The notes under the pieces are model-generated. The model ran no database searches and had not been told where the DNA came from. It saw only the letters and a list, made by a program, of their open reading frames with translations. From assembly GCA_030145845.1 (NCBI GenBank), contig JAIXHJ010000004.1, positions 62,001 to 126,000 of the forward strand: a DNA stretch of 64,000 nt. Direction: 5' to 3'. Within the stretch, counting starts at the first letter, position 1. Each line of letters starts with the position of its first letter. This stretch comes from Pseudomonadota bacterium. Its GTDB lineage: Bacteria > Pseudomonadota > Gammaproteobacteria > Pseudomonadales > Oceanobacteraceae. Positions 30,067 through 37,893 of this stretch are shown here, one piece after another. The translations under genes were made by a program, and so were the position numbers.

Positions 30067-31197
30067 ATGTCAGGATTATTACCGGGTGTCGATCCGGACG
30101 GTCTGCTCGAATATTCAGTGGTATTTACCGACCGCTCCCTGAATCATATGTCAGCGCGCTTCCAGCAGGTGATGCGTGATATTTCCGCCACCCTGAAAGA
30201 CGTATACCAGGCCGATCATGTGGTGGTGGTTCCCGGTGGTGGCACCTACGGTATGGAAGCCATTGCCCGTCAGTTTGGCCATCAGCAGAACTGCCTGGTG
30301 ATCCGCAACGGCTGGTTCAGCTACCGCTGGAGCCAGATTTTCGCGGCCGGCAGCATTCCCGCCAGCGAAACCGTGCTCAAAGCACGCCCTGTCAGCGCTG
30401 ACGAACAGGCCCCCTACGCCCCGGCCCCGATCGACGAAGTGGTCAGCACCATTCTCAGCGAAAAACCCGACATGGTGTTCGCGCCCCATGTTGAAACCGC
30501 CTCCGGCATCATCCTGCCGGACGACTACCTGAAAGCCGTGGCCGATGCCGTGCATCAGGTGGGCGGTTTGTTTGTCCTCGACTGCGTGGCCTCCGGCACC
30601 TTATGGGTGGATATGAAAGCCACCGGCGTCGATGTGCTGCTCAGCGCCCCACAAAAAGGCTGGAGCGCCTCCCCCTGTGCCGCCCTGGTGATGCTGAACG
30701 ACGCCGCCTACGAACGTATGCAGAGCCGCGAAAGCAGCAGCTTCGCCTGCAACCTCAAGCAGTGGTCAAACATCATGAAAGCCTACGAAAACGGCGGCCA
30801 TGCCTACCACGCCACCCTGCCGACCGATGCCCTGGCAACCTTCCGCGACACCATGCTGGAAACCCGTGATTACGGCTTTGCCAGAGTCCGCGACGAACAG
30901 ATCGCCCTCGGCCAGGCAGTCCGCACCCTGCTCGAAAGCCGCGGCATCCGCAGCGTTGCCGCGGAGGGCTTCCAAGCCTCCGGCGTGGTGGTCAGCTACA
31001 CCAACGACCCGGACATTCAGAACGGCAGCAAGTTTGCCCGCCTTGGCCTGCAGGCCGCTTCAGGTGTTCCGCTGATGTGCGACGAACCGGACAGCTACAA
31101 AAGCTTCCGCGTTGGTTTATTCGGACTGGATAAACTGCACGATATCGACGGCGCCGTCAGCCGCTTGGCGGCAGTACTGGATCAGCTGGAGGAATAA
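30067..31197 (+). CDS. Class V pyridoxal-phosphate aminotransferase
   Basis: A 376-residue fold-type I PLP enzyme. The PLP-binding lysine is Lys197 in SAPQKGWS, preceded by FVLDCVASGTLWVDMK, with an N-terminal VVVVPGGGTYGMEAIARQF phosphate-binding region. The family includes alanine/serine-glyoxylate and 2-aminoethylphosphonate aminotransferases; the sequence alone does not decide the substrate, and no pathway partners are adjacent. An excellent terminator follows. Confidence 0.88.
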   Translation: MSGLLPGVDPDGLLEYSVVFTDRSLNHMSARFQQVMRDISATLKDVYQADHVVVVPGGGTYGMEAIARQFGHQQNCLVIRNGWFSYRWSQIFAAGSIPASETVLKARPVSADEQAPYAPAPIDEVVSTILSEKPDMVFAPHVETASGIILPDDYLKAVADAVHQVGGLFVLDCVASGTLWVDMKATGVDVLLSAPQKGWSASPCAALVMLNDAAYERMQSRESSSFACNLKQWSNIMKAYENGGHAYHATLPTDALATFRDTMLETRDYGFARVRDEQIALGQAVRTLLESRGIRSVAAEGFQASGVVVSYTNDPDIQNGSKFARLGLQAASGVPLMCDEPDSYKSFRVGLFGLDKLHDIDGAVSRLAAVLDQLEE

Positions 31198-31227
31198 GCT
31201 GGCTGGTTGGATGATGGATAAATGCAG

Positions 31228-31250
31228 AAGGCGCCGATGGCGCCTTTTTT
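31228..31250 (+). terminator. Intrinsic terminator of the aminotransferase gene
   Basis: AAGGCGCC GAT GGCGCC followed by six T residues, 30 bases after the stop codon. This is also the last recognisable element before base composition changes. Confidence 0.92.
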
Positions 31251-31342
31251 AATAACCCTGAATCGGCATTAGACACCTCGTCAGTTTGACTTTGGTGTCC
31301 GTTAAAGCGGGGGGAAGATCAACGTCCTAGTGCAACCGATTG

Positions 31343-32605
31343 TTAGACCCCCCCCCACTTCAAGTAAAAAGCAAAGAATGGATCAGTGATATGCAGTTTT
31401 TGTTCTTCTTTTTCCCAATCGATTACTGGTGTGGATGCTTCGTCGCTTGCAGCTATCTCAGCCATACGTTCCAACACTCGTGTAACCTCGTGAGCTTGTG
31501 GAGGTGTTTCATTGAGTACTTGACGAATTGCCGCCCGTAGTTGTTCATAGTCAATTGTTTCCAAGCCCGGAGCCAATACGCTAAGGGCTCTTAATACAAC
31601 TCCGTAAATATCCGAAGTGCCACCAACACTTAGAGTGCGTTGAAGACGGTCTGAACGCTGCCTAGGACCTTTCGATAGTTTGTCATATATTACTTTCCCC
31701 GTACCCTCAGCAGCTCCGTGATATAAATCAGCATCTACAGATAAAATTGTAATTTCCGATTCAGATGTCTCCGTCAATCCTTCTTGGATCGCGCAACGTT
31801 GACAGAATTCCTGCATTAAATGGGGGCTGCCATAAGCTTCCGAAGCGAACTGTCGCCCAATGCCTTGGGATAATCGTACATTAAGGAGAGAAAAGCCTGT
31901 GTTTGGAATCAACTCTAGTTCTTCGAGAGACCACGAGGGAACTTCAATATCTTCGATGCGACCAGTCATTTCCCTTTCTACTCTCACTGCGTCGTATCGC
32001 CGATGCGGGATCGCAATTAGAACGACTGGCAGCCCTTCAAATATAAGAGGTTTCAAGGCGCGAATAACCGACCCTTGAAAGGTTCTATCCAAATAGTGAA
32101 AATCATCTACAACGATGGAACCATCAAAGTCTCGTAACGCATGGAGCGCTGCGGTTCGAGGGGTAAGCTCCAGTTTTTTTCCCTTTCCGTTTGAGTTCGA
32201 TTTTCTCAGCCCAGTACTTGTTTTTCCCTTAACTCCCGCTAAAAAGGGAACACCAACGCTACCCTGTACTTCTCCATCAACTAATTTTGTACTAGAGGAG
32301 CCACTGTTTTCCTCCAGCGTTGTTGCCTCTCCTAGCTCATGAAGAATTGTCGTCCAAAAATCGTTTTCGGACGCTACGCTCCCCCCATCTATCCAGATAT
32401 TTTGGCCGACGGCAGCTCTCGGAAGGACGGTATTCACCAATACAGTTTTTCCAGACTTTGTCTGTCCGGTAACGGTAATTAGCTTGTGAAGGTTTTCAAC
32501 GGCGTTGCGTAACTTTGCTTCGAGTTTGATAGCCTCGCGAGGAACGTATGTTAATTTCGGCATGCCGCCTGGCACAAACACCTTAGATGTTTTGTATTTC
32601 TTCAC
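31343..32605 (-). CDS. AAA+/STAND-like ATPase of unknown function
   Basis: A 420-residue protein from a GTG at 32605 with AAGGAAG upstream. Walker A is GQTKSGKT (47-54), Walker B SIVVDDFH (163-170), and a sensor-like LIAIPHRR follows (196-203). Between them is a Ser/Gly/Lys-rich insert (about 100-148). The C-terminal half is helical, resembling the winged-helix regulatory parts of STAND or ORC-like ATPases. There is no attached nuclease, protease, TIR or membrane domain. The last codons contain nine G in a row on the coding strand (KWGGV end). Composition and isolation point to transfer. Possible roles are a single-gene defence, a regulator, or a TnsC/TniB-like remnant of a transposon; I do not recognise the family. 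Confidence 0.85.
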   Translation of the reverse strand: MKKYKTSKVFVPGGMPKLTYVPREAIKLEAKLRNAVENLHKLITVTGQTKSGKTVLVNTVLPRAAVGQNIWIDGGSVASENDFWTTILHELGEATTLEENSGSSSTKLVDGEVQGSVGVPFLAGVKGKTSTGLRKSNSNGKGKKLELTPRTAALHALRDFDGSIVVDDFHYLDRTFQGSVIRALKPLIFEGLPVVLIAIPHRRYDAVRVEREMTGRIEDIEVPSWSLEELELIPNTGFSLLNVRLSQGIGRQFASEAYGSPHLMQEFCQRCAIQEGLTETSESEITILSVDADLYHGAAEGTGKVIYDKLSKGPRQRSDRLQRTLSVGGTSDIYGVVLRALSVLAPGLETIDYEQLRAAIRQVLNETPPQAHEVTRVLERMAEIAASDEASTPVIDWEKEEQKLHITDPFFAFYLKWGGV

Positions 32606-32637
32606 TATATCTTCCTTTAATGCTCTAACAGCTTATT

Positions 32638-32653
32638 AGTGTGCATGCACACT
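32638..32653. promoter_or_regulatory. Perfect 16-bp palindrome upstream of the islet ATPase gene
   Basis: AGTGTGCATGCACACT is its own reverse complement and lies 33 bases upstream of the GTG start, where a promoter would be expected; GGATAAG on the minus strand lies just before it. A dimeric repressor site is the likely meaning, possibly bound by the ATPase itself or a host regulator. Confidence 0.45.
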
Positions 32654-32988
32654 TATCCAGGAGACTCTTCCGAGCAACCCTAAGCAACTTATTGACCTAT
32701 TGAGAAATCATCCATAACCCAAAAATCTCTTTCAGAAAAGATCACACCCTGCTCGCTCATGCTCTATTCGCAACTGAATTGCTGCCTAAGCCTGTAAAGA
32801 CAGTATGCGACTTATTGATCCATTTAACGCTAAGGTACTACCCCGCCGCAGAACCGGCAAGTGTGAATATACGACCAAGAAGAAACAGGGCCGGCACGAT
32901 TCAATCGCTGCCGGCCCGTAAAGGAGAGAGGTCAGACTGGGTATAAAGCGGTTGGGCCTGAGCACCTTCCGGTGCTACACAGCCCCGC
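32654..32988. other. Non-coding stretch at islet right border
   Basis: No credible coding region here. It holds the AT-rich right end of the islet (to about 32880), then two hairpins belonging to the following minus-strand gene: the terminator-like structure at 32888-32917 and a small AGCACC TTCC GGTGCT hairpin at 32961-32976. Confidence 0.6.
32888..32917 (-). terminator. Terminator-like hairpin downstream of yqjG
   Basis: GGGCCGGCA / TGCCGGCCC forms a 9-bp stem, extended inside by CGAT TCA ATCG with one bulged base. On the minus strand it is followed by TGTTTCTTCTT, moderately T-rich, 70 bases after the yqjG stop. Confidence 0.6.
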
Positions 32989-33933
32989 TCACTCCTGCGG
33001 CCCCAGCGGCACAATACCGGACGGATTCAGGCTTTTAATGGAGTAATAGCCGGCCTTGATATGGTCCTGGCGCACGGTGGCGGCAATGCCCGGCAGTGCA
33101 TGAATGCGCTGTTTATAAGCCTGTAATGCCGGCATCTCTTTTAAGGTATTGCGGTTGCACTTGAACAGGCCGTGATAGGCGGAGTCGAAGCGGACCAGAG
33201 TCACGAAGGTGCGGATATCGGTTTCGGTCAGGGTGTCGCCCATCAGGTAGGCACGGCCGTCGCTGAGGCGCTGCTCCAGCTCATCCAGTGTGGCGAACAC
33301 TTTGTGGTAGGCCTCTTCGTAGGCCTGCTGGGTGGTGGCAAAACCGGCCTGATACACGCCGTTGTTAAGGTCGGTATAAATCCGCCCGTTCAGTTCATCA
33401 ATGGCGCCGGCCAGTTCTGCCGGGTACAGGTTAAGTGTATTGCTGGTCAGCTGGTCGAAGGCGCTGTTCAGCATACGCGCGATGTCGGCGGATTCGTTAT
33501 TCACCAGCCGATCGGTTTTCTTGTCCCACAGTACCGGCACCGTGGCGCGGCCATTCACCTGCGGATCGGCGCGGGAATACAGCTGGTGCATATAGGTAAC
33601 ACCGTGCAGGTGATCCTGCGTGGCACCGTCAAAACCGCCGAACTGCCAGCCCTGATCGGTCAGCAGCGGATTCACAACACTGACCGAAATATAATCCTCC
33701 AGCCCTTTTAAGGCGCGCACCATCAGCGCCCGTGAGGCCCACGGACAGATATAGGCCACATACAGGTGGTAGCGGTCTTTTTCCGCGCGGAAACCGGCGT
33801 CGCCGGTCGGGCCGGCACTGCCATCGGCGGTAATCCAGTGGCGGAATGTTGAGGTCTGACGGATAAAACGGCCATCCTCGTCTTCTTTCTGAACCGGTTG
33901 CCAGTTCTCAGTCCAGACACCATTAACCAACAT
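32989..33933 (-). CDS. yqjG: Glutathionyl-hydroquinone reductase (GST family, YqjG-like)
   Basis: A 314-residue cytosolic enzyme of the Xi-class glutathione transferases, which reduce glutathionyl-hydroquinones. The catalytic Cys63 is in the family motif ICPWASRAL; NNESADIARMLN gives the glutathione-binding Glu-Ser, and the C-terminal all-helical GST domain follows. Length is close to E. coli YqjG (328). It lies 63 bases downstream of the doxX-like gene, the same pairing as yqjF-yqjG in E. coli. Confidence 0.93.
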   Translation of the reverse strand: MLVNGVWTENWQPVQKEDEDGRFIRQTSTFRHWITADGSAGPTGDAGFRAEKDRYHLYVAYICPWASRALMVRALKGLEDYISVSVVNPLLTDQGWQFGGFDGATQDHLHGVTYMHQLYSRADPQVNGRATVPVLWDKKTDRLVNNESADIARMLNSAFDQLTSNTLNLYPAELAGAIDELNGRIYTDLNNGVYQAGFATTQQAYEEAYHKVFATLDELEQRLSDGRAYLMGDTLTETDIRTFVTLVRFDSAYHGLFKCNRNTLKEMPALQAYKQRIHALPGIAATVRQDHIKAGYYSIKSLNPSGIVPLGPQE

Positions 33934-33996
33934 ACATCATTCTCCCCTATTCAACAGAACAGGCCCGCTGCGCGGGCCCTGTATTATCCAGCTCAA

Positions 33997-34437
33997 TCAG
34001 AAACGGTTGCGTAACACATTGTCCACGGCCAGTCGGCCACCACCCTGAATGGCCAGCGCCACGGTCACCGCCAGCAGGCTGAGGGCGTATTCATAGCCGT
34101 TGTTACTCATAAACAGGCCATTGCCGATGTGTACGCTGAAAATCGCGATCAGCATGGTAAAGGCCGTGACAATCGCCGCCGGACGGGTCAGCAGACCCAG
34201 CACCAGCGCCAGACCACCGAAGAATTCGGCGCTGCCGGCCAGCAGTGCCATCAGATAACCCGGCTCCAGGCCGATGCTTGCCATCCACTGGCCAGTGCCT
34301 TCGAGGCCGTAGCCACCGAACCAGGCAAACAGTTTCTGGGCACCGTGGGCCGCCAGCGTCAGGCCAACCGGTACACGCAGTACCAGAGGGGCGAAGCCAG
34401 CGTCAGAAGTCAGCAGTTTTTTGATCAGTGCGTTCAT
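33997..34437 (-). CDS. DoxX family membrane protein (YqjF-like)
   Basis: A 146-residue protein with four membrane helices, starting at the ATG at 34437 behind GGAGATTG. DoxX marks are LRVPVGLTLAAHGAQKLFAWFGG and GSAEFFGGLALVLGLLTRPAAIVTAF. Proteins of this kind are linked to quinone or thiol redox stress. It forms a probable operon with yqjG and diverges from a LysR-type regulator gene, its likely controller. Confidence 0.9.
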   Translation of the reverse strand: MNALIKKLLTSDAGFAPLVLRVPVGLTLAAHGAQKLFAWFGGYGLEGTGQWMASIGLEPGYLMALLAGSAEFFGGLALVLGLLTRPAAIVTAFTMLIAIFSVHIGNGLFMSNNGYEYALSLLAVTVALAIQGGGRLAVDNVLRNRF

Positions 34438-34547
34438 GGTCAATCTCCATTCATTATTTGTTTGAGGGCGGTGAGGGCTTTTCCTCATTGCTTGGTCACT
34501 ACTTTAATAACCAACGCCAAACAGATAAACAGAGCTTTCATTGCATA

Positions 34548-34570
34548 ATTATCAACGATATATTGGTAAT
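34548..34570. promoter_or_regulatory. Possible LysR-type operator between doxX and lysR genes
   Basis: ATTATC, 11 bases, GGTAAT is an inverted repeat with one mismatch, the spacing common for LysR-type sites. It sits 23 bases before the TTG start of the regulator in an AT-rich divergent promoter region. Low confidence. Confidence 0.3.
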
Positions 34571-34592
34571 AATCCGGATTGAGGGTTTGGCT

Positions 34593-35504
34593 TTGGACCG
34601 TATCGATACCATGAACGCCTTTGTCAGCGTGGTGACTGAGGGCTCCTTTGCCCGTGCTGCCGAGCGGCTGGAAATTTCACCGCAGCTGGTGAGCAAATAT
34701 GTCTCCCAGCTGGAAGAACATCTCGGCACCCGCCTGCTGAACCGCACCACGCGTAAGGTCAGTGTGACGGAAGCCGGTACGGCTTATTTCCAGCGCGCGC
34801 AGCAGGTGCTGAGTGACATTGAAGACATGGAAAATGAACTGGGTGACCTGCAGCACAGCGTGCGCGGGCTGCTGCGTATCAATGCGCCGGTATCCTTTGC
34901 CATCCAGCATATGGCCAGCGTGCTGACTGATTACCGCGCCGCATTTCCTGAAGTGCAGGTCGACCTGCAGCTTAATGACCGCAAAGTCGATATCGTGCAG
35001 GAAGGCTTTGATATTGCCCTGCGCATCGGCCAGCTGAAGAGTTCATCCCTGATTGCCCGGCGGATTGCGCCGGTACGGCTGTCCATCTGTGCATCCCCGG
35101 ATTATCTCGCCCGTCAGGGGATTCCGTCCCACCCGGATGAGCTGAAACAGCACCAGTATCTGCGCTACAGCTATATGGATAATGAAACCAGCTTCCGTGA
35201 CCGGAAGCGGAATCTGCCGCTCACCACGACCCTGCACAGCGATTTTTCGGCCAACAACGGTGACGTGCTGCTGAACGCCGCCATCGCCGGCGCCGGGGTG
35301 ATTATTCAGCCGACGTTTATTACCGGACCGGCCATTGCCAGCGGGCAGCTGCAGAGCATCCTGCAAGACTTTGAACCTGAGCCGCTGGGGCTGTATGCGG
35401 TCTATGCGCACCGCCAGTTTCTGTCCGCCAAGGTGCGCAGTTTTATCGACTTTATCGGTGGTTATTTCGGCGATCCGCCGTACTGGGATGACTTCCGCGG
35501 TTAA
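34593..35504 (+). CDS. LysR-type transcriptional regulator
   Basis: A 303-residue regulator. TTG at 34593 was taken as the start: it has GAGGG upstream and gives the family-typical opening (M)DRIDTMNAFVSVVTEGSF; the ATG at 34611 would cut that opening. The N-terminal winged helix-turn-helix covers about 1-60 (FARAAERLEISPQLVSKYVSQLE). The C-terminal two-lobed effector domain runs from about 90 (RGLLRINAPVSF, DIALRIGQL). It is divergent from the doxX-yqjG pair and probably regulates it, perhaps in response to quinones or electrophiles. Confidence 0.92.
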   Translation: MDRIDTMNAFVSVVTEGSFARAAERLEISPQLVSKYVSQLEEHLGTRLLNRTTRKVSVTEAGTAYFQRAQQVLSDIEDMENELGDLQHSVRGLLRINAPVSFAIQHMASVLTDYRAAFPEVQVDLQLNDRKVDIVQEGFDIALRIGQLKSSSLIARRIAPVRLSICASPDYLARQGIPSHPDELKQHQYLRYSYMDNETSFRDRKRNLPLTTTLHSDFSANNGDVLLNAAIAGAGVIIQPTFITGPAIASGQLQSILQDFEPEPLGLYAVYAHRQFLSAKVRSFIDFIGGYFGDPPYWDDFRG

Positions 35505-35528
35505 GCGCTGAAAGCCACTCTGCTGCCC

Positions 35529-36482
35529 TTATTGCCGGTTCAGCCAGACCTCCAGCCCCTGAGCATTCAGATCCGCATCCGTGGCCAGCCAGCGGCGGCA
35601 GAATTCCTCACTCAGATCCGGGCGCAGTGCCTGTGCCCTGGCGAGCAGCCAGTCGCTGATCGCCTGCGTCATCCGCTCTGCCCGTCCCTGCGGCCGATCT
35701 TTTTCCGCCATGGCAATGGCCACAAACGCGTCCAGCGATGCCAGTAGCTGGCTGACATTCGCCGCATCAGGTTTGACCGGGCCATAATGAGTGAGATACA
35801 CAGCATCCGGCTGCAGGGCCACAATGCGCTCAATACTCTGCCGCATGGCCTGCGGATCAAAATGCACCGGGGTGGTGGTGACAAACAACAGCACGCGGCC
35901 GTCAGCGGCATCAAACTGACGATAAGACAGGCCGAAGGTATCGCCGCTGAACACGCCGTTGCTGCGGGAATCATGGATGCACACATGGTGCAGCGCATGC
36001 CCCGGCGTATCCATAAAACTCAGTGTGCGGCCATTAAAATCCAGCGTCATGCCCTCTGTCGCTTCAACCACCCGTTCTGCCGCCACCGGAATGAGCCTGC
36101 CATACAGTCGCGCATAGGCTTCTGCGCCATAAACGGCCAGCGTACCCGCTTCGAGTTTCGCCGGATCAATCATATGCCGGGCACCGCGCGGATGAACCAC
36201 CAGTTTTGCCTGACGGCAGGCGGCCATCAGCGCACCGGCACCGGCGGCATGATCAAGATGAATATGGGTCAGAATAATCCAGTCCACATGCTCCGGCGTC
36301 AGCCCCAGCGCGGCAATTTTATCCAGCACATGCGGCACGGTGGCCGCCGTTCCGGTTTCGATAACCGCCAGGCGGTCACCCTGACGCAGCAGATAGACCG
36401 ATGCCAGACCCGGGGCGACATAATCGGCATCAATCTGCCAGATTCCCAGCTGCTCATCCGCGAACGGTTCTGTTGTTAACAT
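35529..36482 (-). CDS. MBL-fold metallo-hydrolase
   Basis: A 317-residue protein from the ATG at 36482, which has AAGGAG upstream; the longer frame reaches into the neighbouring gene and is rejected. Zinc motifs: THIHLDHAAGAG (HxHxDH), HPRGARH, DTPGHALHH, FSGDTFG and LTHYGP. It has a glyoxalase II-like core and a C-terminal helical extension (about 240-317). Substrate unknown; the family includes lactonases, thioesterases and sulfur dioxygenases. Divergent from the diguanylate cyclase gene. Confidence 0.88.
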   Translation of the reverse strand: MLTTEPFADEQLGIWQIDADYVAPGLASVYLLRQGDRLAVIETGTAATVPHVLDKIAALGLTPEHVDWIILTHIHLDHAAGAGALMAACRQAKLVVHPRGARHMIDPAKLEAGTLAVYGAEAYARLYGRLIPVAAERVVEATEGMTLDFNGRTLSFMDTPGHALHHVCIHDSRSNGVFSGDTFGLSYRQFDAADGRVLLFVTTTPVHFDPQAMRQSIERIVALQPDAVYLTHYGPVKPDAANVSQLLASLDAFVAIAMAEKDRPQGRAERMTQAISDWLLARAQALRPDLSEEFCRRWLATDADLNAQGLEVWLNRQ

Positions 36483-36626
36483 TATTACTGACTCCTTATT
36501 TTTCACCTCAGGGTATCGGCTTGTGACACAGCTGCCAATACGACCTCCGTGTTCCGTGAAAGATGCACAGACATCCCTGCATATCCGGCTATAATTGCAG
36601 ACACAGTAAGCTGATTTTTGTGCTTT

Positions 36627-37877
36627 ATGGCTGATTACCTGATTCTCGAAGACGACCCGCTGGTTATCAAGATACTGCGTCACCTGATCAGTCTGAATGA
36701 GGGAGACACCCTGAAATCAGCCTCCAGCCGTCAGGAACTGACAGACATCCTTGCCGCTGGTCCCGCCATTACCGCCGCCCTGGCGGATCTCGATGTGCCC
36801 GATGCCCCCAACGGTGAAGCCGTGGACGACCTGTTACAGGCCGGGGTCCCTACCCTGATTCTGACCGGCAGCAACGAAGAAGAAACGCGCCGCCGCTGGC
36901 TGAGTAAAGGTGCGGTGGATTACGTCACCAAAGATGGACGCTACTGGTACCCCTATGCGGTCAGAATGCTTAAGCAGTTGCATCTCAACAGCCAGCGGAA
37001 AATCCTGCTGATTGAAGATTCGGCCGTTTCCATGATGGAAATGCGCACCATGCTGGAACTGCATCAGTATTCCGTCCTTGAGGCCTACTCGTCGGAAGAA
37101 GCGCTGGAAATTCTGGCGGTGACCCCGGATATTCACCTGATGGTGGTTGATCATCAGTTGCCCGGCATGAATGGCCTGGAACTGGTACAGACCATACGTT
37201 ATCAGTATCCCGATCAGTTGCTGGCGATTATCGGCGTTTCCGGTGTCGAAGGTTGCCGTACCCAGCTGACACTCGATTTTATCCGCAGCGGTGCCGATGA
37301 TTTTCTTGCCAAGCCCTTTAACCTGCAGGAATTTATTTACCGGGTAAATAATAATACCCAGACCGTTGATGCCCATATTCAGCTGCGGGATCAGGCCGAA
37401 AAAGATTTTCTCACCGACCTCTACAACCGCCGCCATTTTATTACCCGCAGCAAATGCATTGTCGATCAGGCAGAAATTTCGCCGGTTTCACTGGCAACGC
37501 TGGATATCGATTTCTTTAAGAAGGTAAATGATAATTTTGGTCATCATGCCGGCGACCTGGTGCTGCAGGCGGTGGCAGACGCCATGAAAAACCTGCTTAA
37601 ACCGCTGTTGATTGCCCGCACCGGGGGTGAAGAATTTTCCATTCTGATGCCGGGCAGGAACAGCGGGGAAGCGTTTCAGCTGATGGATGCCCTGCGCCAG
37701 CGTATTGCCGATCTGAAAATTGATGTGGAAGACGGGGATATTCTGTCAGTCACCGTGAGCATCGGCATCTGCACCGCAGAGCACAGTGATCTGAGCAGCC
37801 TGATGAACAATGCCGATGAAGCCCTCTACCGGGCAAAACTCAATGGCCGCAACGAAGTTGTGGCTGTCAGCCAGTGA
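36627..37877 (+). CDS. Diguanylate cyclase with two receiver domains
   Basis: A 416-residue soluble regulator from the ATG at 36627. Two receiver domains: REC1 (about 1-115, acidic pair EDD, candidate phospho-Asp in LADLDVPD, TKDG) and REC2 (about 128-245, LIEDS, phospho-Asp in VVDHQLPGMNG, Lys in LAKPFN). A GGDEF domain follows, with active site GGEEF at 333-337. The inhibitory I-site RxxD expected five residues before it is absent (LKPL), so product feedback inhibition is unlikely. It should make cyclic-di-GMP on phosphorylation. No histidine kinase is adjacent, and it ends 16 bases from a convergent gene. Confidence 0.93.
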   Translation: MADYLILEDDPLVIKILRHLISLNEGDTLKSASSRQELTDILAAGPAITAALADLDVPDAPNGEAVDDLLQAGVPTLILTGSNEEETRRRWLSKGAVDYVTKDGRYWYPYAVRMLKQLHLNSQRKILLIEDSAVSMMEMRTMLELHQYSVLEAYSSEEALEILAVTPDIHLMVVDHQLPGMNGLELVQTIRYQYPDQLLAIIGVSGVEGCRTQLTLDFIRSGADDFLAKPFNLQEFIYRVNNNTQTVDAHIQLRDQAEKDFLTDLYNRRHFITRSKCIVDQAEISPVSLATLDIDFFKKVNDNFGHHAGDLVLQAVADAMKNLLKPLLIARTGGEEFSILMPGRNSGEAFQLMDALRQRIADLKIDVEDGDILSVTVSIGICTAEHSDLSSLMNNADEALYRAKLNGRNEVVAVSQ

Positions 37878-37893
37878 GTTTTGCTGCGGCCGC

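Larger units (their letters stand above)
31255..32880. mobile_element. AT-rich genomic islet carrying one ATPase gene
   Basis: From just after the terminator at 31250 to about 32880 the DNA is visibly more AT-rich and has different codon use (many ATA, AGA, TTA, CGT codons) than both flanks. The left edge holds an interrupted inverted repeat GACACC (31272-31277) / GGTGTC (31294-31299). No integrase, transposase or clear flanking direct repeat was found, so the mechanism of entry and the exact borders are unknown. The islet contains a single intact gene plus about 270 bases of non-coding DNA on its right. Confidence 0.55.

Noticed and set aside
31272..31299. Insertion-sequence terminal repeat at the islet's left edge
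   Set aside because: GACACC/GGTGTC is short, no transposase or second end was found, so no IS is called.
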